From Solen grandis (lineage: Eukaryota; Mollusca; Bivalvia; Adapedonta; Solenidae): a stretch of 64,000 nucleotides of DNA. Below, piece by piece: positions 24,466 to 37,064 of the stretch. A program made the position numbers and the translations under genes. Position 1 is the stretch's first letter. The number at the start of each line of letters is the position of its first letter. A model generated the notes under the pieces. It did no database searches and had not been told where the DNA came from. It saw only the letters and a list, made by a program, of their open reading frames with translations. The stretch is taken from contig CM037781.1 of the NCBI GenBank assembly GCA_021229015.1, positions 38,671,897-38,735,896 of the forward strand. The letters are read 5' to 3'.

Positions 24466-24630
24466 TGGTTTGAAACGGTAATCGGAGGAAAGTGTCCCGG
24501 TTGGGATTCGAACTTCAGACCTCTCGGTTGCAAAGCAGACACTCTTACCTTTGAGCTATAGCGCCGTAGAAAAAAGTCATCCCGTGACTAGAATGCTGCC
24601 GATGGGCGTTAAACCCAAACAAACATAAAT
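24466..24630 (-). repeat. tRNA-like dispersed repeat, family S3, copy in duplication B
   Basis: Shares the B box (gttcgaatcccaacc on the minus strand), the 'gcgccgtagaaaaaagtc' block and the 'gtgactagaatgctgccgat' block with 18125-18298. Its A-box region is better kept here (tagctcaaaggtaaga). Shared position shows it was present before the segmental duplication. Confidence 0.7.
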
Positions 24631-24849
24631 TTATAATTCTGTTTCCTTCATTTCATTTTGTCCAAATAAACAATTAAAAATTTAGCCGATTTATGCTTGT
24701 TTGTTAATTAGATTTAACTCCAACCGCTAGTATTTCAGTCATTTATTTTAATATGTTGGATGTTTGGATACGATAGGATTAGTGATGGAATATCTGCATA
24801 TCTGTCTTTTACAACGTCGAGCTCATTTGTTACATGGGAAGTGGTGCTG

Positions 24850-25070
24850 TTTGTTTGTTTCTTTAATTGATTTTATGTCCCACCGACATTATTTTTAGTC
24901 ATTTGGAGACGATGTCTACTGCAGACAGATTTAGTGCTGCCACACTGCAGTATTACGCCGTAGAAATGTGGCATGATATCACACCCAGTCACATTATCCC
25001 AACAGCGGAACAACCAATTCTGGAACTACCTTTATATGCTGAGCGCCACGCTACGGAGCTATACCAGTTT
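24850..25070 (-). repeat. tRNA-derived SINE family S1 body, 5'-truncated
   Basis: On the minus strand it matches the S1 body at 80-300 ('tgggtgtgatatcatgccac', 'ctacggcgtaatactgcag', 'gtggcagcactaaatctgtc'). The tRNA head is absent. It lies within a segment absent from copy A and is therefore post-duplication. An 87-codon frame here is accidental. Confidence 0.75.
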
Positions 25071-28000
25071 GACGATTTAACAAAACAAGTTTTATTGACG
25101 TGTATCACTGACAAAATAAGAAAAAAATGAGCCGAATTTAAGGATATCATCATTTCCGAAATATAAAGTAAATGAAATATCTAATTCAAAAGTCATTTAT
25201 AAACGTACGACAAATACTATAAAACTTTTCAATATAATAATGTAAGTGCTATAAAATTAATGAAACTTTTAATTTATTTAAACCATTAGAATACCTTATT
25301 GTTATTGAATGGTGCTATAAGTTACAGACAGGGTGTTAAAATCGGGTAAAAAGTCTTCTGTGCAAAATTAATACGAATCATAAAATAATTTTGTGACAAG
25401 TTTCAAACTTTGAACATATGAGAAAATATCATGCAATATCGAGCAACATGATTTTGAATGTGTCTTAGTCATAATGTATTGCACCGTCTAGCATCATTTT
25501 CAATTATGTAATAAACACATACCAAGGGATAGTGACGATCTTTAAAAGATATTTCTAGTTTCACCAACGGTACACTAGGGACTTAATATCTGGAATTAAG
25601 TCTTCAAATGAAATGTAAATCTATTTTGACACCGCTTTATATTGTATGAGATTAAATCTGAGTAAGTTCAAATATGTTTCTCTCAACTTTGCCATACATA
25701 TTAATGATAATTGCAGTAAATAATACTCGTGAAAGAGCATTTGAAAATTAATAGAGCCTGTGTAGATAATTGATTGGAGCGACATCTTCACAATCTCGGG
25801 AAATAATTATAACGAACTTAATAGTGCATCTTTTTACAAGAAAATAATCGTCAAATATTAAGAACTTATTTTACAATTTCATGTCAAAAAGAATTATCTT
25901 TGTCAAGCCCTAATAATGGATAACAAAACTAGGGTGTGATCTTAGGATATAAATACATTTTTTTACCAAAAAGGGGTTAGGGCAATGAAAGAGAGAGATT
26001 GAGATAAAACAAGCGATTGAGATCGTACAAAGACATTCATGTAAGTCACGTGAGTCATTTATTTCTGGCGACACAATACACGATGTTACACTATCATAAC
26101 TCAGCAAAGAGAATCCAGACTTCGCGATGAGTTAGTATTCAAAAGTGCTTTACACGCAAATATGCATATACAATCAGTAGCCAACATAATATAGTACTCA
26201 AATGTGTACAAAAATGTAAAATGATAACAAATCCTTTCAAACTATACAGAATGGCTTAAATGCCAAAAACTGAAATGGACATTTGAAATAATGCAGGATT
26301 CACATGAAATATACACCTTTTTATTTACGATACAAAAATGTACTCCAGTATTCTTGCCAGCTTCCGTGTATGTTAAAAGTAATATAGATGTGATGAATTG
26401 TTTTTTTATGATCTGAATTTGAAATATTTTAGTCTCAGTAGCTGGTGCATTACCCAGACATATTGTATAATGTATTTGGTTAATGGAATAAATTGAACAC
26501 CTCAGTCAACGTTTCTGGCGATTTGAATTCAAAGTGAATTTGGCTTGTGGTGGTTGCATTACAATTGGTTTACGGAAGCATTTTCTAGTATTTGAAAACA
26601 TTGTATTCAAGTAAACTTCATTTCTCTATATTGAAGCACAGGATGTTGCTAATGAATTGTAGTTTTGCAGGTATAGATGTAACTCGTAAAATATATTTCA
26701 ATTCAATAAAAAAGGTTATGGTTTCGTCTGTGAATATATATATATATAAAATCTCTGTTGACGGTTACCTTCAATATAATTATTCAAATGGAATAAACCT
26801 GACATGCACATACTATTTTTAGAAATAGAGACATGGTAGAAGAGTCGACAAATCACTATGCTCAAGCAACACAACAATATTTCTTAAAATTAAAGACGGA
26901 GAATGCTTAAATGGCATAGAGATGAAATAACATACAAACTCTATTTACATCTTGTGGATTGAGTTATTGATCTACAGGTCATTTCCCTTATTTCTAAATG
27001 TTGCTGTGTCAAACATCAAAAGCTATACCGCAAATACTGGCACATTTATAATATTTCATTCTGTTTCAAATATCAAAACTGTACCGCGAGTATGTTTTCT
27101 TTGACAATAGATAACGTACTGTTTATCTATTCTGTCTCAACCAATATTTTAAACTGAATTTCAAAGAAAGGTTACTTTGTCCTGATACATTATCCGATGC
27201 ACTATTTGTATTTTATTTTATAGAACTGCTTTATGAAGTCAAATATTCCGAATTTTTTATCTATCCATTTAAGGCACTGCCAGTAGTAATTAAGAAAATA
27301 AACATAGTCAATTCTGTCTTAAGTGACCAGTGAAGGGAATAATAAAAAGTGACCGCTTAACAGAAATGGCCGCTAAATGAAGATTAACTATATACCAAAA
27401 TGCTAAATGCAGGTTGACCGCTTAAAACAGGTACAACTGTACTTGTAAACGTAAAATACATAGACTGATGGAATATTTCAAACATTCGAATATACATTTA
27501 GACATGTTATTCATATCAGATGCTTTTATCTACTCAGAGATAATTCCAGTCTGGATAGTGATAAAATTCTAATTTACGGTCGATTGTACAAAAAATAGCG
27601 TCTACCACTCGCCATAAAATAAGGACTTAAGGCACATCTTGTATCGTGTAAATTGTCACTGTAAGTAATAAAGGGTCTGTCAATTTTCAAATACCAAGTT
27701 CAAAAAAACAAAATGTCACTTTTGTTATCATTATTATTCTCACCTTTTGCGTGGAATTTTGGGCTCCGATCCAGTTTTTATGATATTACTGTAAAACGAT
27801 AACATATGCATCGCAGACTGAGATCTGCCTTTAAGTAGAAAACTACAGGATGCAACATGTTAGTTCAAAATTTGTATGTACATTTATGCTTGTAAAAAAG
27901 AAGCATCAATGTTACAGCATATTTCCACAGAATTTTCCTTATAGGTTAAAAATTCCAATGTTTATTTGCATGCTTGCGTTTTCATGTCAATCCGACAAAA

Positions 28001-28819
28001 TTTCAGAAATTTGAGGATTGTTTTTAACATGAAATATTTTTAGTACTGCCCTTCTGATACATTCCGCTGGAAAAGTCACCACTCCGGGTAACATTATCCT
28101 GACATTAGCCCAACTAGTCCTGGATCTGTCGCAGCCGGGTATCTAACACACGACAATCTAGTACTGACAGACACGTATACTGCCTTTGTTACATAAAAAT
28201 AATTATTTAAAGCTCTGTATTTTGTAAAACTGATTTAAAATGTGTTCAAAGTAAATGCGGATTGAAACCAGTGCTATTAAGATGTCACACTCCATTGTTT
28301 TATATTCATATTAATTGATTAATTAATTAATTGACATGAAATTAAACACATACTTTATATGTATTTTATAAACATATACTCATGAATTCTGATGAATACG
28401 ATATATATATTGTATATACAATGTACATGTATATAAATTGCGCACAAGAGACATTTGACAGGGACTCAGGGACTCCTTCTTAATGTTATTCTCAAAGGCA
28501 CTATTATTGAAGATGCGAATGCTATGATGTTTTTTATTTACTTATTTTACATTTTGTGCACACTGTGTGAATTTCGCGCTCAGTATGTGACGCCATTGCG
28601 AGACGACTATTAAACAATCATATTTCCGATATTTTCCTTTTCTCAAATTTCTGTATCCCACAAAGACATACAAGAGCAGAATTAATTTAGATAATCTAAT
28701 TCCCGTATTCATATCAAAAGTATCACAGACCATTTCACCTGAGGGTCGGTAATACCCGGAATAGGTCGCTGATTTAAACTGGCCAACCAGTGATTGGGGA
28801 AAATTCAAGTTTATGTTTA

Positions 28820-30062
28820 GTGTCATTATTTTTAGACGATTTAGAGTTGTTCATACAAAATGATTTTGAAAGTGGTTTACAGATTGATGATATTGTTTTA
28901 ATTATTTCATTATTTGCGGATGACATGGCTATATTTGGTAAAACACCCAAAGATTTACAGCGGAATCTTGATACCCTAGATACATATTGTAATAAATGGG
29001 GATTGGAAGTGAATACATCGAAAACTAAGATTATGGTTTTTAGGAAGAGGGGAGGTTTGAAAAGAAATGAAAAATGGACATATAATGGTATTGATGTAGA
29101 AGTGGTTGACTGTTTTAATTATTTACTAGGTACATTGTTTTGTTATAAGGGGAATTTTTCAATGTTTTGCGAATATCTTTCAGGAAAAGCCTTAAAGGCA
29201 TTGAATGTTTTATTATACAATTGTAAAAAACCAAAAAAAAACCTATGTATTATTTGATTCTTTTGTTGGGTCAATTTTAAACTATAGTTGCAATGTCAGT
29301 GGTTTTAAGAAATCTAAAGAAATTGAACGTATACACTTAAAATTCTGCAAACGAGTGTTGAGAGTTCCTTGGAATGCATGTAATGCCGCTGTTTATGGTG
29401 AATTAGAACGTTATCCTTTGTATGTATCTCATTATTGTAGAATTATTAAGTATTGGTGTAAAGTCGCACATTCCGAGAATATTATTTTAAATAGATAGTA
29501 TACATTAAGTAACAGAGATTGTTTGATAGGGCTTAATAATTGGGTAAGTATAGTTAAAATACTTTTAGATAACTTTGGTTTTTCTGAAATGTTTAATGTT
29601 TTAATTCCTCGTCTATACATGCTATGTTCAAAAGCAGGGTTATTGATTGTTTTAAACAAAAATGGTTTGGTTTAACTGATAGTAATAGCATTTTAGAGGA
29701 ATATAAATTATTTAAAAAACAGTTTTTATATGATCATGCCTGGATTAGTACCACACGACCTGAGATTTTTCATAACAAAACTACGTATATCATCTCACAA
29801 TTTGAGAATTCATACTAGAAGATTTGGAGAGAATAGATTACCTAGGAGTGAAAGAATCTTTTGAATTAAGAAATACTTTATATTTTGTTGATGGTTAGTA
29901 TGAAAAATGCAATTATATTGTAAGTTTCTTCTACTCTCCATGATTAATATGTTTAATATGGACTGTTATCTGACAAATCACGTGTTTATTTTGTATATAT
30001 GCAGTTGTTTAGACGATGTACTTTGTACAAGTCTTTAATAAAATGTGTTCTGTTCTGTTCTG
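28820..30062 (+). mobile_element. 5'-truncated LINE (RT C-terminal part to 3' tail), inactive
   Basis: The first frame (to 29257) contains the RT catalytic box FADD ('SLFADDMAIFGKTPKDLQ') and 'YCNKWGLEVNTSKTKIMVF', closely matching the LINE at 30.5-34.3 kb ('LLFADDMVVLAESPEELQ', 'YCVKWGLKVNVDKTKVMVF'). Subsequent frames 29205-29498 and 29624-29818 continue the downstream region, separated by frameshifts near an A-run at 29226-29241 and a stop at 29498. The 3' end carries 'aataaaatg' and a TGTTC tandem tail (30045-30062). It interrupts duplication copy B, so it inserted after the duplication. A clear target-site duplication was not found. Confidence 0.85.
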
Positions 30063-30220
30063 TTTATTTTCCATTGAACAATGCGTGAAATGTAAATTAT
30101 GTGTTCGGGAAGTGCAGCCAGTGATTTACGAAGCGTGCATTGCAGTTTTCCTGATATAACAAAATCAACCTCTTCTATGTTGTATTAATTGCAAATCGGA
30201 ATGATTACAACTGTTATGCC

Positions 30221-30539
30221 TGCTGTTGTTTTTTTGTTGTTTTTTTTGGGGGGGGGGGGGTTCAATTTACGTCAAAGCAAGAGCCCATTTTGACCTGAAT
30301 CACTTAACAGAAATTTTAGAAGGGCATTTATGTTCATTGAACATGTATATAGGTATATGATTAAGTATTTACCTAACATTAATTTGTTTTCAGTTTCTTG
30401 TCATGTATATATGTATAAATATAAATAAATAATCAGATGATCAAGTGTAAATAAATCAAATATATCATGCAAAGATTCACTTATTTTTGTCATAAATCAA
30501 ACAAATAATGCAATGATTCACTTATTTTTGTCATATATT
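30221..30539. other. AT-rich stretch with a G-run
   Basis: A T-rich tract is followed by 14 or more consecutive G at about 30247-30260. A short direct repeat 'gcaa.gattcacttatttttg' occurs at about 30470 and 30510. No gene. Confidence 0.6.
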
Positions 30540-30598
30540 TTTTTTAACATACAATTATGGAGGATGGACTTTATTTTTAAAAAAAAAAATATAATTTA

Positions 30599-33500
30599 TT
30601 AAAAAAAATACTTTTGTAAGTACACATAATTATCAAAAATTATAATTTCTTCAAAGACAAATTTACTGAGTTTAAATATATCATTTCTATTAGATGAAGA
30701 CATTAATTGAACAAATTTAAACATACTTGGACGTTTTATGTAATAATTCTTAATGTACATTTTTCTAAGATTTACATATTCAGGACATACCATAATAAAG
30801 TGATATTCATCTTCAATATCTCTAGCATTACAAAGTGAACAATATCGATGCGCTCTTTCTGTTCTATTTTGACCATATCGTCCTGTTTCAATTCTTAATT
30901 TATGTGAAGATAATCTCAATTGTGCTAAAACTGTTCTAAATTTAATTGAAAAAATATCCAAATATTGTTCAGCTCCAAAGACTTTTTTGAAACATTTATA
31001 AGTGCATAAAGTATTACAATTTACCATAGTGTTATACCAGTTCTGTCTAAATACATCTATCATTCTAGATTTAAATGAAATATGGAAATTCTTAAGTTCT
31101 AACTGAAGGACTATCTAACAAAAATTTAACATTAAATGCCCAATTCTTTCTACTGTTATTCGCTGAGTCTGAAAGACTTCTATACAAAGTGTTAATAAGA
31201 ATATTTTTTGAAGATAATACCTTACACCAAAATTTTATTATACGTGTATATCTATTAATAAATAAAGGGTATCTACCTATTTCACCATAAACTTCCATGT
31301 TACTTGTTGACGTTTTTACCTTTAGTATCATTTTGCAAAATTTAAGATGAACACGCTCAATTGTTTTGGACTTACCAAATCCCCATATTTCACTACTGAA
31401 GTTCAGAATAGCACCAACAAAAGCATCAAAAAGTTGACATTTAACACTTGTTTTTAACTGATATTTTTTCAAATTATTTAAAAGTACATTTAATGCCTTT
31501 AGACCTTTACCCGCGTTTCCTTTAAAAAGTTCCATTAATTGAAAACAGTTCCCAAATAATTAAATCTATTTACTACTTCTAATTCGCACCCATCATATAA
31601 CCATTTCTCATTAGGTAAAATAGGACCACGATTTCTGAACACCATAACCTTAGTTTTATCAACATTAACTTTTAATCCCCATTTAACACAATATTCATTT
31701 AAAAGACCTAACCTACATTGTAATTCCTCTGGGCTTTCAGCCAATACCACCATATCATCAGCAAATAAAAGCAAAATAACTGTTACATCATCAATCGTTA
31801 AAGGACATGTAGTATCATTCTGCAAGAATAATTCAAGATCTTCAATGAAAAGAGCGAATAATATCGGTGAAATGACCTCGCCTTGCTTAAGGCCAATAGA
31901 ACAATCAAAATATTCTGAAAAAGAATTACATCCTTTAACACATGACTTTACTTGAGCATACATATCTTTAAATATTCTTAACATTTTACCATCAACACCT
32001 AGTTTATATAATTTAAGCCATAACGCATTTAAATATACACTATCAAAAGCACGTTTTAAGTCTACAAATGTACAATACAATTTTTTATTTTCATTTAAAT
32101 GTTTTTCAATTAATGCATTTAAAACAAACATAGCATCTACAGTAGAACGACCCTTGCGAAATCCAAACTGTGCATCACTTAATATATTATTACTTTCGAT
32201 CCAATCATTAAGTCTATTATTCAAAACCCCAGTAAAAATTTTCGAAAGACAGCTGACAAGTGTTATACCTCTGTAGTTATTCACATCACAAGGGTCATTC
32301 TTTTTAAACACAGGGACAATAATTCCTCTTGACCACTGTTCTGGAAAATGACCTGAACTCAAAATAGCATTGAATAGATCAACTAAATGTGCTGATATAA
32401 TATCAAATGACTCAATAAAATATTCATTTAACAATTCATCTTCTCCTAAAGACTTATTCCTTTTTAGACATTTAACAACTCTTTCTATCTCGGATGCGCA
32501 TATAGGCAAATCTAATTCCTCGAATTTACAATCATTATTATCAAAATCGTGCAAATGAACAAATTCTTCACACTCTTCATTAAGTACCGTGGAGATATCA
32601 CTATGTAAACTTGAAAAATAATCATAAAAATCACCTATAGGTATATCATGAGAACTCGACGATTTACGTTTACAAAACAATCTCCAGAAATCTCTAGGTT
32701 TACTATGCCTTAAACGTTCAATATCATTTATTTTTTTCTTTTCATATAAGTTGCGTTTCTTTCGTACTAGCTTTTTGTATGTAGACTTATGGTTAAGAAT
32801 AGCTATTCTATTAATATCTGATTTGACACTGTTATATAAATTTAAGTGAATAAAATAGTTTCTTTTAGCCTCTGCACAGTCAGAATCGAACCACTCAGCC
32901 TTATTAAAGGTACATTTATTATCACCTGACTTGTTATTTTTAGAATTGACCTTCACCTTATGAAATAATGGTTTAGCCACACCATTAAGTATACTAGTAA
33001 AATCTTCAACACATTTATTTATACCATCACTGTTCTGACTGTTTATATTGCATACCAAATTATTTAAGTCAGGTAATTTACCAATCAAACCCCTACGAAA
33101 GTCATTTTGTAGCTGATCATTCCATATAATACTAGAGCGTTCAAGCGGAACATCCTCGTGGGGCATTGAACATAAAATAACAAACGACAACGGACAATGG
33201 TCAGAGTATTCACACAATGATTCAACTCTAAAGTTATCAATACAATAAAAATCTTGCTCATTAAGCAATAAATAATCTATAACACTAGCACCCATTTTAT
33301 TAACACATGTAAAACTACCTGACATGTCATTACCTAAACGTCCGTTGGCAATACGTAGTGAGGACGAGATACACATATCAACGAGTTTTAACCCATGTGA
33401 ATTTGTTGACTTATCATATGAATTTCGTGCATACGGGAAATCTGGTATATAGCTACCATCATCAATAAAATCAATATTACGATCAAATACAATGTAATCT

Positions 33501-33990
33501 CGCTTATTACCAACACGACCATTAAAATCACCACATATCATAATTTTACCCTGAGCCTGAAATAGATTTATATCAGATTGTAAAACATCAAATAAATTGA
33601 CATTAATTGTATTATAAGCCGGAGAGCTGTCGCCCCATATATAAACACCTGCAATATAAAAATCAGTATCAAAATTAAAGTAGTTCTTGTCTAACTTTAA
33701 CCATAAAATAGTATCATAATGATTTTTTATAATTTTCACACCTCTAGAAATAGAATTTTTTACATATATAACTACGCCTCCACTGCAACGCTTGGCTCGT
33801 CTATGCTGAAATTTTCTATACAGATTAAAAGATTTATACCCATTAATGTCTATGGAAGAAAGTTGATTAGTCCAAGATTCATACAGAAATACAATGTCAT
33901 ATTTGTTAATCATATTAACAAAGTCCGGGTCATCAAGTTTGTGCCTGGTTAAACCGTTAATGTTCCATGAAAGAACATTAAGCCCAACCC
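30599..33990 (-). pseudogene. LINE ORF2: endonuclease plus reverse transcriptase, two frameshifts
   Basis: The protein would nick target DNA and reverse-transcribe the element RNA. Coding starts in frame upstream of the first ATG, with 'LNVLSWNINGL' at about 33980, the first endonuclease motif. In the 792-residue frame (33913-31535) the other endonuclease motifs are YESW (11-14), GDFN (128-131) and SDHCP (237-241). RT motifs include 'NNYRGITLVSCLSK', 'FVDLKRAFDSV', 'GLKQGEVISP' and the catalytic FADD at about 717-720. A frameshift at 31535 moves the continuation to 31535-31092, and a second near 31091 moves it to 31063-30599. The last part holds the knuckle 'CSLCNARDIEDEYHFIMVC'. All catalytic residues appear intact, so it died recently relative to the other LINEs. 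Clade assignment (L1/Tx1 versus Jockey/CR1-like) needs a tree. Confidence 0.9.
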
Positions 33991-34000
33991 CCGCGTCCCG

Positions 34001-34330
34001 CTAGGCTGAGGAATCACGCACTGGCCGACCGTCTATGTAGAGGGTGTCGTAACTGATCCAGGCTGACTTCCCGTTACGAATTGCTTCTCGCAGTTGGGGC
34101 TGAAGTGATTTACGCTTGGCAGCGATTTCCTTGGGGAATTGTTCATTTATATAATAATGTGACCCCTTGAGAACAGTTCTCGCTTTACGGACGATTTCAC
34201 GATCCTTATATAACGTAAACTTAGCAACAATGTTTCTAGACCTGTTGGTAACACTGGATTTACCACCCATTCTGTGCACTCGTTCAAACTTAATACTTAA
34301 GGAGTAAATAGTGTGGGACTTGGACCCCGA
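34001..34330 (-). pseudogene. LINE ORF1 C-terminal domain (L1-ORF1p/Transposase_22-like), truncated
   Basis: The minus strand reads 'KFERVHRMGGK', then 'RNIVAKFTLYKDREIVRKA', 'YYINEQFPKEI' and 'YDTLYIDGRPV', ending at a stop at 34001. This order (ER.HR.G, IVAKF..YKDRE, FP.EI, LYIDG) is that of the RNA-binding C-terminal half of L1-type ORF1 proteins, which coat element RNA. The N-terminal half, including any coiled coil, is missing because the element is truncated. The stop lies about 10-15 bp before the first ORF2 motif, so the two frames abut. Confidence 0.8.
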
Positions 34331-34553
34331 TCGGTAAAGGGCTGTGTGAATGTAAATAAGTTACTGTAACGTCTTGTGACCACAAACAAGTTTACTAGAA
34401 TAACCTTTTTCCTGAAGTGTAAGGAAGTGCTTTTTATTACAATGAGTTTATTCAAAACTTAACTTTGACAAGTTGTTTAATTTCATGGTGCTCTTTTATA
34501 GCCAACATTTTAGTTTTCCATTATAATTCTTCAGGACATATTAAATACATACA

Positions 34554-34810
34554 GGGGTACTCCGTGGCCGAGAGGGTAAAGTTGCTGACTTTAACATTCA
34601 CTCAGTCCCTCACCGCGTGGGTTCGAATCCCGGCAGGGTCATTCGAATTTTCATTTGAGGAAGTCTTCCAGCTGGCTTGCGGTAGGTCGGTGGTTCTTTC
34701 CGGATGCCTCCGTGCATTCGTGGTCTTCCTCCACCTGTAATTAGCTGGATGTCGCTATATGACTGAAATACCGTCGAAGCGAGGGTAAACTCAAATAGTC
34801 AAGTCTTGTC
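34554..34810 (+). repeat. tRNA-derived SINE, family S2, agtcaag-tail subfamily
   Basis: Full-length: 'ggtactccgtggccgagagg' head, B box 'gggttcgaatcccgg', the shared body and a 'caaatagtcaagtcttgtc' end. It is flanked by a 12-bp target duplication with one mismatch (taaatacataca at 34542-34553, taaacacataca at 34811-34822). Confidence 0.9.
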
Positions 34811-34822
34811 TAAACACATACA

Positions 34823-36896
34823 CTGTACAAGTATTAATATACTCTTGTTCCGTATGTATTTTTTTCTCATTAAAATATGAGAAAAATGAAAGTAATCATT
34901 AAAAATATTCTTACTGCATCATTTTGCTATGCGTTTTGTAGTTTGATTTTATATGATTAAAATTCCCTTTAATTCTTGCAGTGCAATATACAGCTCAAAT
35001 GTTATTCCTTACAATATTACACTTAATGATATTTTAAATGATAAATGTGCCTATGCGAGAGAGAACATCCGAAAGCTTGATTTATCTTAAAACAAGTAAC
35101 AAAACAAAACAAACAGTATGCGTAAGGACGACAAGATGAACAAAGTCTGCTGCTATGAGTACATACTTGCGATTTCGTCGAAACCCTGTTACTCTCCATA
35201 TATCGCAGATAGGATTAATAGATTCATGTGCATGTTTTCAATTATTTGAGAAGCAGAGCTAATTGTCGTAGTGGGAACCTTTTTGACCGATGGGTACTAT
35301 CGAAGCATTTTTTTTTTTCGATTAAGGATGCAAAAAAAACAGATAATCATTAACAGTCTCGGTAATGTATGATTTAATTTAATACAATATAACGATATAT
35401 CTCAGATATAGCGTAAACTGGCTTCAGAGAACTCATTTATGTGAGGAAGGGTTTGATTAGTTGCTATTGTTGCCATTGGTGTCTTTAAATCGAGGAGTAC
35501 CACGACAAATGTAATGAATATGTGCTGTAAAAGAAAGCCTTCTAGCGTTTTAGCATGACACTTAAGTACGACACTCGATTCATACACACAGTCTGGACAT
35601 CCATACACCCTACCTAGTTTAAGTAAGAGTCAGTAATACTTAAATACATACGTGTGTATTTTTTCATGCTATTCTATTTACACAAGTATTTGATTTCTAA
35701 AATTATAACTGTAAAAACCAATGTCAACTTAGTTATATATTTGGCTATTTTGAAGAACATTTTCTTAAGTTACAAATGTCATTATTCCTTTGCGTTCAAC
35801 ACTATTAAGTGGAATTAAAAAAATAATTTAACATCTCTTGTAGTATCAAATATTAACCAAGTATATATATATATCGAACTACTGAATTGCTTAATAATGG
35901 TATCGATGTCACAGACTTCCCGTGACCTTCCCATTATAAAGTTCAATACATACACGCTGTTTGGTCGTACATTAATCCAAGGGAGGTAACTACGTTATGC
36001 ATCTAATCTGTGTCAATTTGCTTTTTTTTCTGTTTGTTTACTTGATTGTGAATTTCAGTATAATGAAATAGATTACAAATCTTATGAGGGGTGATAGCAC
36101 ATTTTGGCAATCTTCGATATGACATGACCAATCTCGTACTGACAATTCGTGCTATCACCCTCCAGAGGAATGCAATAGAGGTTATGTTGATATTGGCTTA
36201 AGTATTAACACGCAATCATATTCTACGGAGTATTGTCTTGTTAACACGAGGCTGGGCTGGTCATGTGTTAACAATAAAGTCAGCTAAAATATTGAAACCG
36301 GCTATATTTGGCAATATTACATTTTTTTATCACCGTGCGTTTATTTTCTCGCTCCAACGGACTAATCCAATTAATATAAAAATGTCGCTTTCAAAAATAT
36401 CACTAGATAGAAATTTTATCAACATGATCTAATTATAACGGGGTACTTAACAAAAATGGTATTTTAGAAAAAAAAATCGTATGCATTTATTGGCAATATA
36501 TTTACTTAAGCAGATAAAGGCTATTTTTGACCTGGTTTATTTTCAGAAAAATAACTTTGAGATGTTCATAATTTCCGTTGTTTGGTGGTATCATTTATCT
36601 TGAAAAATAAGTGTTTGATATAAAATGTTTTCAGTGACGAAAATCGGATGACTAGAATTTCATCATTATTATTTCCATGTGATTTACCTTCATTAAAATA
36701 TAATGTGAGATTCTTTATCGTTGGAACATATTTCGATTTCTTATTCCTATCGTACTCGATGAAGTCCATGAAATCAAGCTGTTCATATTCGTGTATTGCA
36801 AAGAGCCCAATATGGACAAGGGTATAGCTATTTAAACTAATAGGCTGTTTCGTCTGTACATTTCAGTACTTCTGCAAGCATCCATTGGAGCTTCCC
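34823..36896. other. AT-rich intergenic stretch with one short inverted repeat
   Basis: The only structure noted is a 12-bp inverted repeat, gggtgatagcac (36089-36100) and gtgctatcaccc (36149-36160), separated by 48 bp. It could be a tiny foldback remnant. No gene is recognisable. Confidence 0.5.
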
Positions 36897-37064
36897 CTAC
36901 ACAGATAGCATTTTCGCTGCTTCAGTCCATCGTGTGCTTTCAGGAGACTCCCATGTGTTTGCCTGTAGGCTATTGAATAACATTTTAGGCCCTTCTTCCT
37001 TTATCCACTTACGGATATATGTCCTGCCGAAAAAGAAGGTTTAGCATTTGGAAAGTAATAGACG
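36897..37064 (-). other. Unrecognised 55-codon open stretch, possible exon relic
   Basis: Between a stop upstream of 37064 and a stop at 36897 the minus strand reads 'IVYYFPNAKPSFFGRTYIRK' and continues 'WIKEEGPKMLFNSL'. Base composition is GC-richer than the flanks and the residue mix looks protein-like. There is no ATG at its start; an acceptor-like 'ctttttcggcag' lies at about 37024-37035 within it. I recognise no family. It may be a decayed exon or a transposase piece. Confidence 0.25.

Larger units (their letters stand above)
22470..30220 (+). repeat. Tandem segmental duplication D1, copy B
   Basis: The partner of 15240-21640 in direct orientation. It lacks the MITE of copy A but carries three extra segments: an S1 SINE near 24700-25075, an unassigned insert of about 430 bp near 25290-25720, and a LINE fragment at 28820-30062. 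Homology to copy A resumes after the LINE at about 30110 ('gtgattta.cgaa', 'gcattgca', 'aaatcaacctctt'). It contains a pure AT palindrome-like patch at 23540-23575. Confidence 0.8.
30540..34340 (-). mobile_element. Near-complete non-LTR retrotransposon (LINE) with ORF1 C-terminus and ORF2
   Basis: On the minus strand the order is: C-terminal part of ORF1 (34330-34001), apurinic-type endonuclease (about 33990-33180), reverse transcriptase (about 32500-31540) and a C-terminal Cys/His knuckle (about 30850-30760), then an A/T-rich 3' end. The 5' end is truncated inside ORF1 at about 34340. It has two frameshifts but is by far the best preserved element in the window. Related truncated copies lie at 7262-7954 and 28820-30062. 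The 3' boundary is uncertain because of homopolymers. Confidence 0.9.

Noticed and set aside
28300..28440. AT palindromes as a replication origin
   Set aside because: Simple attaatta and tatata tracts are expected in such AT-rich DNA and no other signal is present.
32370..33952. Plus-strand frames opposite the LINE
   Set aside because: They are shadows of the well-supported minus-strand ORF2.
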